64,000 nucleotides of DNA from JBBSHE01 sp038253325 (GCA_038253325.1 JBBSHE010000005.1:34534-98533); one strand, 5' to 3'. Counted from the stretch's first letter, positions 18,679 to 27,268 are shown. Numbers and translations are program-made. The notes: generated by a model from the sequence alone, not told the origin.

Positions 18679-20433
18679 TCAGGTGGCTCGGCGACGGGCC
18701 TGGACCCGACGCTGAGAAGGTCGCGTCACGGGAATCCCCGCGTCGAGCATGGACAGCCGTCGAGTCGCACCGAACGCGGCCAGCTGGTCGGCAAGGACCT
18801 CGGCCGACGGCTCGGCGGCGAGGACATCGACTCGGAGACCGTGCTCCTCACACGTCTTCGCCGTCGCCGGGCCGATTGCGGCGATCACCGTCGACGAGTG
18901 GGGCTTGCCGGCAATGCCGACCAGATTGCGCACCGTCGACGACGACGTGAAGACAACCGCGTCGAACTTGCCGGTCTTGATCGCGTCGCGGATCGACGCC
19001 GGCGGCGGCGCAGCGCGCACCGTCCGGTACGCCGTCACGTCATCGACCTCCCAGCCGAGTCCGACGAGCCCCGCGACAAGCGTCTCGGTCGCGATGTCGG
19101 CGCGCGGGAGGAACACCCGGTTGATCGGGTCGAGCAGGTCGTCGTACGGCGGCCAGTCCTCGAGCAGCCCGTGCGCCGACTGCTCACCCGCCGGAACCAG
19201 GTCCGGCCGGATTCCCCACGCGGCGATCGCCTCGGCGGTCTTGTCGCCGACAGCCGCCACCTTCAACCCACTGAACGCTCGCGCGTCCAGACCGTACTCG
19301 TCGAACTTCTCCTTGATCGCCCGGACCGCGTTCACGGACGTGAAGGCAATCCACTCATACCGTCCTTCGACCAGTCCACGAACGGCCTTGTCCATCTGGT
19401 GCGAATTGCGTGGAGGCTCGACCGAGATCGTCGGCACCTCCTCTGGGACAGCACCATAGGAGCGAAGCTTGCTCGACAACGATGCCGCCTGCTCCTTGGT
19501 GCGCGGGACGAGGATGCGCCATCCGAACAGCGGCTTGGTCTCGAACCACGACAACGTCTCTCGAAGCGACACGACGTCGCCGACAACGCCGACGACCGGA
19601 CCCGCCAGCTTCGCTGACCGCACATCACGCGCCACGTCGCGCAGGGTCGAGACCACCGTCTGCTGCTCGGTTGTCGTACCGACCCGGGTCACCGCGATCG
19701 GCATCGCGTCGGAGTGACCGACTGTGACGAGCGAGCGAGCAGCGTCGGCAAGGTTGCTGACCGGCCCCAGCAGCACGATCGTGGCCAATTCGGCATACGC
19801 CTCCCAGGCGAGCCGCGTCTCCGTCGTGTTGACGACAGCGAGATGACGGTTCGTCTTGGTGGTCAACGGAATCCCTGCGTATGCAGGCACCGCGGTCACC
19901 GAGCTGATGCCCGGCACGACCTCGATCTGAATCCGCGCCTTTGCGCACGCCACCGCTTCTTCCGGCGCAGTCGAGTACATCCAGGGGTCGCCAGAGATCA
20001 GGCGGACGACGCGCCCACCTGACCTGGCTTGCTTCACGATGAGCCTCGCACGAGAGGCGTACGTCAACGGCTGGCCGCCTTCGCCGTACCCGCCGTCCAC
20101 GACGGTGATCTCCCCGATCCGGTTGCCGAGTAGGGTCGCGAGCAGCTCGACATGGTGCTCCGACTCCGTGATCACCACATCGGCACGGCAAATCAAGTCA
20201 ACGGCTCGTACGGTCAGCAGGCCCGGATCGCCTGGTCCCGTTCCGACGAAAGCGACCGCTCCGGCCGATGCTGGGGCAACGATCCGGTGGTCGACGGCGT
20301 CGACCCTGGCATTGGTGGAGTTGACAACGGCGGTCTTGGCCACGTTCTTTCTCACCGTCTTCTGCGTTGGAGCTGTGACGCGCTGGTCTGCGCCTTGTTT
20401 CTGTTGCTGTGGGGAGGAGGGTCGGCTGGTCAA
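18679..20433 (-). CDS. hemD: Fused uroporphyrinogen-III C-methyltransferase / uroporphyrinogen-III synthase
   Basis: A 584-residue two-domain protein. Residues about 58-300 are a SAM-dependent tetrapyrrole methylase (VAFVGTGPGDPGLLTVRAV, then VVRLISGDPWMYS and VVPGISSVTAVPAYAGIPLT). Residues about 315-560 are a HemD domain (ILVPRTKEQAASLSSKLRSYG, FTSVNAVRAI, the AAVGDKTAEA segment and FTSSSTVRNLV). This fusion is normal in actinobacteria, where the synthase activity serves heme and the methylase may serve siroheme or cobalamin. The first 45 residues are polar and low-complexity. The start is TTG overlapping the hemC stop (TTGA). Confidence 0.92.
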   Translation of the reverse strand: MTSRPSSPQQQKQGADQRVTAPTQKTVRKNVAKTAVVNSTNARVDAVDHRIVAPASAGAVAFVGTGPGDPGLLTVRAVDLICRADVVITESEHHVELLATLLGNRIGEITVVDGGYGEGGQPLTYASRARLIVKQARSGGRVVRLISGDPWMYSTAPEEAVACAKARIQIEVVPGISSVTAVPAYAGIPLTTKTNRHLAVVNTTETRLAWEAYAELATIVLLGPVSNLADAARSLVTVGHSDAMPIAVTRVGTTTEQQTVVSTLRDVARDVRSAKLAGPVVGVVGDVVSLRETLSWFETKPLFGWRILVPRTKEQAASLSSKLRSYGAVPEEVPTISVEPPRNSHQMDKAVRGLVEGRYEWIAFTSVNAVRAIKEKFDEYGLDARAFSGLKVAAVGDKTAEAIAAWGIRPDLVPAGEQSAHGLLEDWPPYDDLLDPINRVFLPRADIATETLVAGLVGLGWEVDDVTAYRTVRAAPPPASIRDAIKTGKFDAVVFTSSSTVRNLVGIAGKPHSSTVIAAIGPATAKTCEEHGLRVDVLAAEPSAEVLADQLAAFGATRRLSMLDAGIPVTRPSQRRVQARRRAT

Positions 20434-21359
20434 GCGACGACTCCCGACAAGAGCTCGGCGGCACCGGCGTCGAGCAGCTTTCTCGCGAGATCCGCGCCCA
20501 GTGCGAACGCGTCACCGGGTGGGCCGGTGTTCGAGAGTCGGACCAGGCTGCTCCCGTCGACCGCGACGACGACGCCGCGGAGGAAGAGCTCCTCGCCGTC
20601 GTCCCCCTCGCCGACATCGGCGAGGCATCCGACCGGCGCCGTGCAGCCGGCCTCCAACCCTGCGAGCAATGCACGTTCGGCGGTGACCGCGGCGCGCGTG
20701 CTCGGATCGTCGAGCACCTCAGAGACGTCGGCCGCCAAGCCCGTGCCGTCGCTCGCCGCCTCGACGGCCAGCGCGCCCTGTCCCGGTGCCGGCAGCATCA
20801 CCAGCGGATCAAGGGTCTCGGTGACCTTGTGACCCCAGCCGAGCCGGACCAGCCCGGCCGCCGCCACGACGACGGCATCGACGTCACCGCGGTCGACCCG
20901 GTCGACCCGGCTGTCGACGTTCCCGCGGATCGCGACGACGTCAAGCCCGAAACCCAGTGCGTGCAGCTGCGCTGCTCGTCGAGGCGACCCGGTCCCGACC
21001 GTCGCGCCAGCCGGAAGCTCACCGAGAGTCCGGCCTCCGGTTGCGACCAACGCGTCGCGCGGGTCTCCTCTCCGCGGTACGGCGACCAGGCTGATCGTCG
21101 GATCCGGAGCGGTGGGAACGTCCTTCAAGGAGTGCACCGCAAGGTCGACCTCGCGGGACCTCAACGCGAGGCGCACAGCGGACACGAAGACGCCACTGCC
21201 GCCGAGCGTGGTGAGTGGTGCGGCGGTCCGGTCACCGTCGGTGCGGAGGGGAACGATCTCGACGTCGACGTGCAGCGCCTGGCGCAGGGCACGGGCGACC
21301 GTTTCAGCCTGGGCGAGCGCGAGCCGGCTGCCGCGGGTCCCGAGTCGAAGCGTCGTCAT
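20430..21359 (-). CDS. hemC: Porphobilinogen deaminase HemC
   Basis: A 309-residue enzyme polymerising four porphobilinogens to hydroxymethylbilane. LRLGTRGSRLALAQ opens the protein, catalytic Asp and Lys lie in VDLAVHSLKDVPT, GTGSPRRAAQL binds the chain, and the dipyrromethane cofactor cysteine is in LEAGCTAPVG. The Arg-rich VAIRGNVDSRVDRVDRGDVD stretch is also conserved. ATG 21359 overlaps the hemA stop as ATGA and the 3' end overlaps hemD, so expression is tightly coupled. Confidence 0.95.
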   Translation of the reverse strand: MTTLRLGTRGSRLALAQAETVARALRQALHVDVEIVPLRTDGDRTAAPLTTLGGSGVFVSAVRLALRSREVDLAVHSLKDVPTAPDPTISLVAVPRRGDPRDALVATGGRTLGELPAGATVGTGSPRRAAQLHALGFGLDVVAIRGNVDSRVDRVDRGDVDAVVVAAAGLVRLGWGHKVTETLDPLVMLPAPGQGALAVEAASDGTGLAADVSEVLDDPSTRAAVTAERALLAGLEAGCTAPVGCLADVGEGDDGEELFLRGVVVAVDGSSLVRLSNTGPPGDAFALGADLARKLLDAGAAELLSGVVA

Positions 21360-22651
21360 GGCGAGTCTCCCGGGCGCGTCACGGCGGCCACGGCAGCTGG
21401 GTCGAGCGCGAACAGATCTGCCAGCGCACGAGCGTACGAGTCGGCCGGAACCTGTCCGCCGAGCTGTTTGACGCGCACGGTCGGTTCGTGCAGCAGCTTG
21501 TCGGCGACCCGGCGGATCGTCTGCTCGACCTCGACACGGTCACGTTCCGACGGTGTGTCGACCCGCCGCCACAGCCGGTCCAGCTCCGCCGACACGACCG
21601 CGCTGGCCATCGAGCGAAGCGCCGCGACCGTCGGACCGACGCTCGCCCGGTCGGCAGCCAGGCGGTAGGCCGCGACCTCCTCCGCCACGATCGAGCGGAC
21701 GGCCTGCTCGTCGACCTGCGACGGCGTACGCGACGCGAGCTCGGCGATCCGCGACATACCGATCAGGGTCACCCCTTCGACCTCCGCAACCGCTGGCTCC
21801 ACGTCGTGCGGGACCGCGAGGTCCACCACGGTCAGTGGAGCGATCCTCCGCTTCGCCGCACTGGTGACCGCCTCCACAGTGACCAGGACGCCGACGGCTC
21901 CGGTGCAGGAGAAGACCAGATCGTTTCGCTCGAGCTCCGCTCCGAGCTCCGACAGGGGCACGTACCGCGCGGCGACCTTCGCGCCAACCTTCGTGCCGCG
22001 AACCGGTGAGCGGTTGACGATCGTCAGGTCGGCAACGCCGTGCGCACGAAGCGTTGCAGCGGCGAGAGCCGCCATCGAGCCGGCACCGATGACGCTCACT
22101 TGCCGTCCAGCGAGCGGACCGCCCAGCCGTTCCGCCTCGTCGAGCGCGACGGTGACCAGTGACGCGCCGACCCGGTCGATGCCCGTCTCGGCGTGAGCAC
22201 GCTTCCCTACCCGGAGCGCCTGCTGGAACAGCCCGTTCAGCCGTGGGCCGACCGACTCCGCATCCTGTCCACTGCGCAACGCTGTCTTCATCTGTCCGAG
22301 GATCTGTCCCTCACCGACGACCATGGAGTCGAGGCCGGTCGCGACCGAGAACAGGTGGGCAATGGCAGCCTCGTCGTAGCGGACGTAGACGGCTGGCAGC
22401 CAGACGTCTGCCTCGACACCGCTGTGGTCGGCGAACAGCTCGGTCAGGTCGTCGACGCTTCCGTGGAAGCGGTCAGTTGCCGCGTAGATCTCGATCCGGT
22501 TGCATGTCGCGAGCACGATGGCCTCGCTCACATGTGGGCTGTCGAGGACGGCCGCACGCAACTTCGCGACCGCGGCGGGCTCGATGGCCACCCGCTCGAG
22601 CAGCTCGAGGCTGGCGGTGCGGTGGGAGATGCCGAAGACGATGACACTCAT
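21356..22651 (-). CDS. hemA: Glutamyl-tRNA reductase HemA
   Basis: A 431-residue enzyme that reduces glutamyl-tRNA to glutamate-1-semialdehyde with NADPH, the entry to C5 heme synthesis. FGISHRTASLELLERV is the conserved N-terminus, the nucleophilic Cys is in VLATCNRIEIYA, GEGQILGQMK is the tRNA-contact signature, and VSVIGAGSMA is the nucleotide loop. A helical dimerisation domain forms the C-terminus. ATG 22651 overlaps the rex stop as ATGA, so it is cotranslated with the redox repressor that probably controls it. Confidence 0.95.
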   Translation of the reverse strand: MSVIVFGISHRTASLELLERVAIEPAAVAKLRAAVLDSPHVSEAIVLATCNRIEIYAATDRFHGSVDDLTELFADHSGVEADVWLPAVYVRYDEAAIAHLFSVATGLDSMVVGEGQILGQMKTALRSGQDAESVGPRLNGLFQQALRVGKRAHAETGIDRVGASLVTVALDEAERLGGPLAGRQVSVIGAGSMAALAAATLRAHGVADLTIVNRSPVRGTKVGAKVAARYVPLSELGAELERNDLVFSCTGAVGVLVTVEAVTSAAKRRIAPLTVVDLAVPHDVEPAVAEVEGVTLIGMSRIAELASRTPSQVDEQAVRSIVAEEVAAYRLAADRASVGPTVAALRSMASAVVSAELDRLWRRVDTPSERDRVEVEQTIRRVADKLLHEPTVRVKQLGGQVPADSYARALADLFALDPAAVAAVTRPGDSP

Positions 22652-23376
22652 CGGCGCCCGCCCACAGGTCGAATGGTCGCGACAGCCGCGTGGTCGACAA
22701 TCCCGGCCTTGCGCTGCTCGTGGTACGCCAGGATCTGAAGCTCGATGGACAGGTCGACCTTGCGGACGTCGACACCCGGCGGCACCGAAAGCACGACGGG
22801 GGCGAAGTTGAGGATGCTGCTGACACCGGCGCCCACCAGCCGGTCGCACACGTCCTGTGCGGCCGTCGACGGGGTGGCGACGATTCCGATGGACACCTGC
22901 TCGCGCTTGACGACGCGGTCGAGATCACCCAGCGAGTGGATCCTGACCCCGGCGATCACCTCGCCGACGCGAACGGGGTCGTTGTCGAACAAAGCGCCAA
23001 CTCGAAATCCGCGGGAGACGAAACCTGAGTAGTTCGCGAGCGCGTGCCCGAGGTTTCCGATTCCGACGATGACGACCGTCCAGTCCTGGGTCAACCCGAT
23101 CTCGCGTGCAATCTGGTACCCCAGGTAGTCCACGTCGTAGCCCACGCCGCGCGTCCCATACGTACCCAGGTAGGAGAGGTCCTTGCGGAGCTTCGCGGAG
23201 TTGACCCCGGCCGCCGATGCGAGCTCCTCGCTCGAGGCCGTCGTCACCTCGCGCTCGGACAACGCGGCAAGCGCTCGAAGGTAGATCGGGAGACGAGCCA
23301 CCGTGGCTTCGGGGATGCCGCGTTCGGCGCGTTCGGCCCGCGAACGACGGCCCTCTCGGCTTCGCGAAGTACTCAC
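22648..23376 (-). CDS. rex: Redox-sensing transcriptional repressor Rex
   Basis: A 242-residue NADH/NAD+ sensor. The N-terminal winged helix reads GIPEATVARLPIYLRALAAL, then ASAAGVNSAKLRKDLSYLG. The Rossmann domain has VVIVGIGNLGHALANY, and the domain-swap helix is at the C-terminus. High NADH releases Rex from DNA. In Streptomyces, Rex represses its own rex-hemACD operon, the arrangement here. GTG 23376 is chosen because CTGGAGC precedes it; another in-frame GTG at 23427 lies about eight bases from the predicted transcription start and has no ribosome site. Confidence 0.95.
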   Translation of the reverse strand: MSTSRSREGRRSRAERAERGIPEATVARLPIYLRALAALSEREVTTASSEELASAAGVNSAKLRKDLSYLGTYGTRGVGYDVDYLGYQIAREIGLTQDWTVVIVGIGNLGHALANYSGFVSRGFRVGALFDNDPVRVGEVIAGVRIHSLGDLDRVVKREQVSIGIVATPSTAAQDVCDRLVGAGVSSILNFAPVVLSVPPGVDVRKVDLSIELQILAYHEQRKAGIVDHAAVATIRPVGGRR

Positions 23377-23441
23377 ATTGCTCCAGCCCGGCCGGCGGGA
23401 GAGCGCCTTGACGCTGACCTCGATCACCGGCAGTCAGGCCA

Positions 23442-23471
23442 ACTCTAAGAGTTTGTGAACGAGAGAACAAA
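23442..23471 (-). promoter_or_regulatory. Candidate rex promoter with overlapping Rex operator
   Basis: On the minus strand TTGTTC (23470-23465) and TAGAGT (23447-23442) are separated by 17 bases, a good -35/-10 pair aimed at rex. Bases 23452-23471 form an imperfect palindrome beginning TTTGTGAAC and ending ACAAA; the left half matches the Rex consensus TGTGAAC exactly and the right half keeps only ACA. The site covers the -35 and spacer, where a repressor would block RNA polymerase. Confidence 0.6.
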
Positions 23472-23506
23472 ATCGGCCGCAGCGTCCCTCCGCGCTCGGC
23501 GGAGCC

Positions 23507-23761
23507 TCAGCGCTGGTCCCGGGTCCGGCGGGTGAGCGCCGCCACCAGCCGATCTTCACTGACCCGCCAGAAGTCGTGCTGTCGGTCGTCGACGAACGTG
23601 ACGGGGATCTGCTCGGCGTACTCGCCGCGCAGCTCCGGGTGGTCGTTGATGTCGATCTCCTCGAACGTCTCGTCGAGGTCGGCGCACACCTTGGCGATGA
23701 CGGCGCGCGCGTCGTCACACAGGTGGCATCCGGGCTTCGAAAGCAGCCGGATACGGCTCAC
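23507..23761 (-). CDS. Glutaredoxin-like (DUF836) protein
   Basis: An 84-residue thioredoxin-fold protein with the redox motif SKPGCHLCDDA near the N-terminus and the cis-Pro segment EQIPVTFVDD. It belongs to the glutaredoxin-like family found beside hemA in actinobacteria (Rv0508 position). A role in thiol redox control is likely but no partner is proven. Its GTG start overlaps the stop of the upstream ligase gene (GTGA). It precedes rex by 130 bp, where the candidate rex promoter lies. Confidence 0.87.
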   Translation of the reverse strand: MSRIRLLSKPGCHLCDDARAVIAKVCADLDETFEEIDINDHPELRGEYAEQIPVTFVDDRQHDFWRVSEDRLVAALTRRTRDQR

Positions 23762-25320
23762 GCGAGTCCCCTCGCGCGCCGGGCCTGCATCGCCCTCAAC
23801 CTGCCCTTGGCAACCTTGCCGGTCACGGAGTACGGCAGCTCGGAGGCGATCTCGATCCGCGCCGGATGCTTGAACCGGGCCAGCCGCTCGTCGGCGGTGG
23901 AACGGACGCGGTCGAGCAACCGATCGAGGTTGTCGACCGTGGCGGCGGGGACGACGATCGCAACCACCTCCTCACCGCCGCCCGGCGCAGGCACTCCGAC
24001 GACAGCGCACGCCGCGACCCCGTCGACGTCGGCGATGACCTCCTCGACCTCCGCCGGGTAGACGTTGAAGCCCGACACGATCACCACTTCCTTGAGCCGG
24101 TCGACCAGGAACAGGTCGCCGTCAGGGTCGAGAAACCCCACATCGCCGGTCGCGAGCCAGCCGTCCGGGCCCGGGTCGGCGTCGCGGTCCGGCCAGTACC
24201 CGCTGAAGAGGTTGTCGCCGCGAGCCCAGATCTCGCCGGGGTCGTCGGGGCCCACATCGTTGCCGGCGTCGTCAACAACTCGAAGGTCGACGCCCGGTAT
24301 CGCCCGACCGACCGAGCCGGGCTTGTGCACCGGTGTCCCGAGCGTGCAAGTGACGATCGGAGAAGCCTCGGTCAACCCGTACCCCTGCTCGATCCTGACA
24401 CCGGTGGCTGCTTCGAAGCCGTTGACGAGGTCGGCGTCGAGCGGCGCGGCCCCGGACAGCAAGACACGTACGGCTCGGAGCCGCTCGCCGACATCGGAAC
24501 GTTTCCCCCACGCCGCGATGACCGGGGGAGCTACCGGCACACAGGTGATGTGGTGATGGGCGATCAGGTCCAACGTCTCGTCGGGATCGAAACGCCGACC
24601 GAGGACGATCGTCGCCGCATGGTGCAGGGCCGGACCCAGGACGGCGTTCAGACCGTACACGTGAAACATGGGCAGGGCGCCGAGGACGACGTCGCCGGGC
24701 TGCACGAGCGGTGGTTCGATCCTGCCGGCTTGTTCGACGTTGGCCAACAGCGCACGGTGGCTGAGCATCGCAGCTCTCGGCCGTCCGCTCGTCCCCGAGG
24801 TGTACAGCAGCACCGCCAGTCCCTCCGGGTCGGGCGGCGTGCTGACGTCAGGTCCGGTGGCCGCCGCCAGCTCGTCGAAGCTGCGCCCCCCACCCTCCGG
24901 TGCGGTCCCGACCGCAACGATGACTGGCGCCGACGGCTGTACCGGGTCGTCGGCGGCATCGAGGCCGGCAACCGCCCGCCGGACCGCGGGCAGGCTGGGA
25001 CCGTCGGCGACGACCGCACGCGCTCCGCAGTCGGCCAGGACGGTCGCGAACTCACGCGCGGTCGAAGTCGGGTTCAGAGGTACGGCGACCATCCCCGCCC
25101 GCAAGACCGCCAGGTAGGTCGCCACGAACTCCGCGCTGTTGGCCAGTGCCAACGCGACCCGGTGACCGCCGAAGAGCCCCCAGCCGGCGAGACCGCGACC
25201 GATGGCGTCGACGACCGCCGTGAGCTGTTCCCAACTCACCTCGCAGGCGCCGTCGATGATCGCCACGTCCTCGGGCGAACGGCTCGTGGGAATCCGAAGC
25301 AGGTCGGCGACGTTCGCCAT
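23758..25320 (-). CDS. Acyl-CoA synthetase / AMP-dependent ligase
   Basis: A 520-residue ANL-superfamily ligase. The P-loop is LLYTSGTSGRPRAAMLSH, the adenine-binding region is EQGYGLTEASPIV, DGWLATGDVGFLD holds the ribose-binding Asp, and the catalytic lysine lies in PYSVTGKVAKGRLR. Length and motifs fit a fatty-acid or aromatic acyl-CoA ligase; substrate is not decided. ATG 25320 follows AAGAAGG at a fair distance; GTG 25338 is the alternative. It is divergent from the HAD phosphatase gene and coupled to the glutaredoxin-like gene. Confidence 0.87.
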   Translation of the reverse strand: MANVADLLRIPTSRSPEDVAIIDGACEVSWEQLTAVVDAIGRGLAGWGLFGGHRVALALANSAEFVATYLAVLRAGMVAVPLNPTSTAREFATVLADCGARAVVADGPSLPAVRRAVAGLDAADDPVQPSAPVIVAVGTAPEGGGRSFDELAAATGPDVSTPPDPEGLAVLLYTSGTSGRPRAAMLSHRALLANVEQAGRIEPPLVQPGDVVLGALPMFHVYGLNAVLGPALHHAATIVLGRRFDPDETLDLIAHHHITCVPVAPPVIAAWGKRSDVGERLRAVRVLLSGAAPLDADLVNGFEAATGVRIEQGYGLTEASPIVTCTLGTPVHKPGSVGRAIPGVDLRVVDDAGNDVGPDDPGEIWARGDNLFSGYWPDRDADPGPDGWLATGDVGFLDPDGDLFLVDRLKEVVIVSGFNVYPAEVEEVIADVDGVAACAVVGVPAPGGGEEVVAIVVPAATVDNLDRLLDRVRSTADERLARFKHPARIEIASELPYSVTGKVAKGRLRAMQARRARGLA

Positions 25321-25420
25321 CGCGATCGCCTTCTTCACGATCCAAGTCTCACACATCGGATCCGTCCTCCACCGGGCTGACTCTTTGCGATCGGGAACAC
25401 CTGGCTGGCAGGGTTGGCTC

Positions 25421-26332
25421 GTGAACATCGGCGGCTGCCCCGGGGGTCTTCGGGCCGACGGCACGCATCGTACGCAGGCCGATCTCCGGCATCGGTCGGT
25501 GCTCGCGGGTCAGGCGTCAGCCGCGTCGGCCGAGGTCCAGACGGCTCTGACGGTGCCTGGCGACCCGACCGCCGCGGCGTTCTTCGATGTCGACAACACC
25601 CTCATGCAGGGAGCGTCGATCTACCACCTTGCGAAAGGGCTCCACAAGCGCAACTTCTTCACCACGCGTGCGATCGTTCGCGCCGCCTGGCAGCAGGCGT
25701 ACTTCCAGTTCGTCGGCGTCGAGGATGTCGAGCACGTGCAGTCGGCGCGTCGCAGCGCACTGTCTGTGATCGCCGGTCACACGGTCACGGAGCTCGAGTC
25801 ACTCGGCGAGGAGATCTTCGACGAGGCGATGGCACACCGGATCTGGCCCGGTACGCGTGCGTTCGCGCAGATGCACCTCGACCAGGGCCAGCGGGTGTGG
25901 CTCGTCACGGCGGCACCGGTGGAGATCGCGCGGATCATCGCCCAGCGTCTCGGACTGACGGGGGCTCTCGGAACCGTGGCTGAGCATCACGACGGCGTCT
26001 ACACGGGCGCACTGGTCGGTGAGCTGCTTCATGGGCCAGCCAAAGCCGAGGCGGTCCGGTCACTGGCGGTCCGCGAGGGACTGAACCTGCGCCGGTGCGC
26101 GGCGTACTCCGACTCCTTCAACGACCTGCCGATGCTGCGGCTGGTCGGCGATCCCTGTGCGATCAATCCCGACGGTGCACTGCGCGACTACGCGCGGCGC
26201 AACGGTTGGCGGATACGGGAGTACCGGACCCGACGCCGGGCGGCTCGGATCGGGCTTGCCGTCGCCGCTGCAAGCGGTGCCGCGACCGGGACGGTGGCCG
26301 CGGTGATCGGGCTGCGACGCCGGAATCGCTGA
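25421..26332 (+). CDS. HAD-superfamily (IB) phosphatase, SerB-like
   Basis: A protein of about 303 residues with the HAD motifs FFDVDNTLMQG (motif I nucleophile Asp), VWLVTAAP (motif II), a conserved Lys in GPAKAEAV (motif III) and AYSDSFNDLPML (motif IV). A C-terminal hydrophobic segment (RIGLAVAAASGAATGTVAAV) suggests membrane attachment. It matches the serB1-like gene near hem genes in mycobacteria and a gene upstream of bldN in Streptomyces. Substrate is unproven: phosphoserine or lysophospholipid-type. GTG 25421 is a weakly supported start with a low-complexity leader. Confidence 0.82.
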   Translation: MNIGGCPGGLRADGTHRTQADLRHRSVLAGQASAASAEVQTALTVPGDPTAAAFFDVDNTLMQGASIYHLAKGLHKRNFFTTRAIVRAAWQQAYFQFVGVEDVEHVQSARRSALSVIAGHTVTELESLGEEIFDEAMAHRIWPGTRAFAQMHLDQGQRVWLVTAAPVEIARIIAQRLGLTGALGTVAEHHDGVYTGALVGELLHGPAKAEAVRSLAVREGLNLRRCAAYSDSFNDLPMLRLVGDPCAINPDGALRDYARRNGWRIREYRTRRRAARIGLAVAAASGAATGTVAAVIGLRRRNR

Positions 26333-26347
26333 CATTGCGTACCCTGG

Positions 26348-26368
26348 GTGGTCACAGATGGTGACCAC
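26348..26368. promoter_or_regulatory. Perfect 8-5-8 inverted repeat upstream of the sigma gene
   Basis: GTGGTCAC (26348-26355) and GTGACCAC (26361-26368) are perfect inverted halves around AGATG, in the 112-bp gap between the HAD gene and the sigma factor. There is no T run on the plus strand, so an operator for a dimeric regulator is as likely as a terminator. Confidence 0.5.
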
Positions 26369-26444
26369 AAAATGATGCGCGGCACGTGCACGTGGTCGTA
26401 CCATCGGCCGTACCCAGCAGCCGAACGCCGGGAGGGAGCGTCGT

Positions 26445-27164
26445 TTGCGCAACAGGGGCGAACAGCGGGTAGTCGGAATGGACCGGCTTCGCTTGGCCGT
26501 CATCGAGCACCTCGATGACGGTCGTTGGTGTGCCGCCGACTCCACGTCGGCGGCGCCTGCCGTCCGCTCGGGGCCGGCCGGCGGAAGCCCGGGCAGTGAC
26601 CTCGACGTCGACCCTGAGGCGCGGCGCCTCCGTGCACTCGTCGACCTCGCGAAGGGCGGCGACGTCGAAGCGTTCGGGCAGCTCTACGACCACTACGCGC
26701 CGGGGATCTACCGCTTCGCCTACTACCGGGTCGGCTCGCCACAGCTCGCGGAGGACGTCACCGCCGACACGTTCTTCCGGGCCTTGCGCTCACTGTCCAC
26801 GTTCCGCTGGCAGGGCAAGGACTTCGGTTCCTGGCTGGTGACGATCGCCCGAAACCTGATCACCGACCACTTCAAGTCCAGTCGGTCCCGTCTCGAGCAC
26901 ACCACCGACGACTTGAGCGCCTACGGAGGCACGACCGACGGTCCCGAGGACGAGGTCATCGCGGCGTTGACGAACGAGGTGCTGCTGGACGCTCTTGGTC
27001 GGCTGTCCGCCGAGCAGCAGGAGTGTCTGGTGCTGCGCTTCCTCAGAGGTTGTTCGATCTCCGAGACCGCCGAGGCACTCGGTCGCTCCGAGGGTGCGAT
27101 CAAACAGCTGCAGCTCCGGGCGATCCGCAATCTAACGAAGACGCTGCCGGAGGGCCTCCGATGA
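26445..27164 (+). CDS. BldN-type ECF RNA polymerase sigma factor
   Basis: A 239-residue ECF sigma factor. Region 2 runs from about residue 64 (RALVDLAKGGDVEAFGQLYD, then AEDVTADTFFRAL and FGSWLVTIARNLITDHFK); region 4 has LSAEQQECLVLRFLRGCSIS and SEGAIKQLQLRAIRNL. About 60 residues precede region 2, reminiscent of the pro-sequence of Streptomyces BldN, which is processed. The start is TTG 26445, supported by GGAGGG nine bases upstream; ATG 26478 would remove 11 residues. The neighbours (acyltransferase, extended SDR, bS22, HTH, heme genes) match the bldN locus. Its stop overlaps a small ORF. Confidence 0.9.
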   Translation: MRNRGEQRVVGMDRLRLAVIEHLDDGRWCAADSTSAAPAVRSGPAGGSPGSDLDVDPEARRLRALVDLAKGGDVEAFGQLYDHYAPGIYRFAYYRVGSPQLAEDVTADTFFRALRSLSTFRWQGKDFGSWLVTIARNLITDHFKSSRSRLEHTTDDLSAYGGTTDGPEDEVIAALTNEVLLDALGRLSAEQQECLVLRFLRGCSISETAEALGRSEGAIKQLQLRAIRNLTKTLPEGLR

Positions 27165-27268
27165 AACTCCAGTCGCGTAACCCATGGGCGGTTTGCGTCG
27201 TTTTCATACTAGAGCGCCGCCTGCCTGCTCTGATTGCCTGCTGCTTTGACCGAGGGGACGCCCGATGA
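27161..27268 (+). CDS. 35-residue ORF linking sigma and anti-sigma genes
   Basis: The ATG at 27161 overlaps the sigma stop (ATGA), and the TGA at 27266-27268 overlaps the anti-sigma ATG (27265). GGAGGG lies about six bases before the ATG, a strong ribosome site. The peptide begins MKLQSRNPWAVCVVFILERR and has a short hydrophobic core with three cysteines (VCVVF, IACCF). I recognise no family. It may be a translated coupling peptide that lets ribosomes pass from sigma to anti-sigma, a small membrane peptide, or a chance reading. A -10-like CATACT lies inside it at 27205. Confidence 0.45.
   Translation: MKLQSRNPWAVCVVFILERRLPALIACCFDRGDAR

Noticed and set aside
27191..27210. Separate ECF-type promoter for the anti-sigma gene inside the small ORF
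   Set aside because: CATACT resembles a -10 and CGTAAC/CGTC words occur upstream, but no -35/-10 pair has proper spacing.
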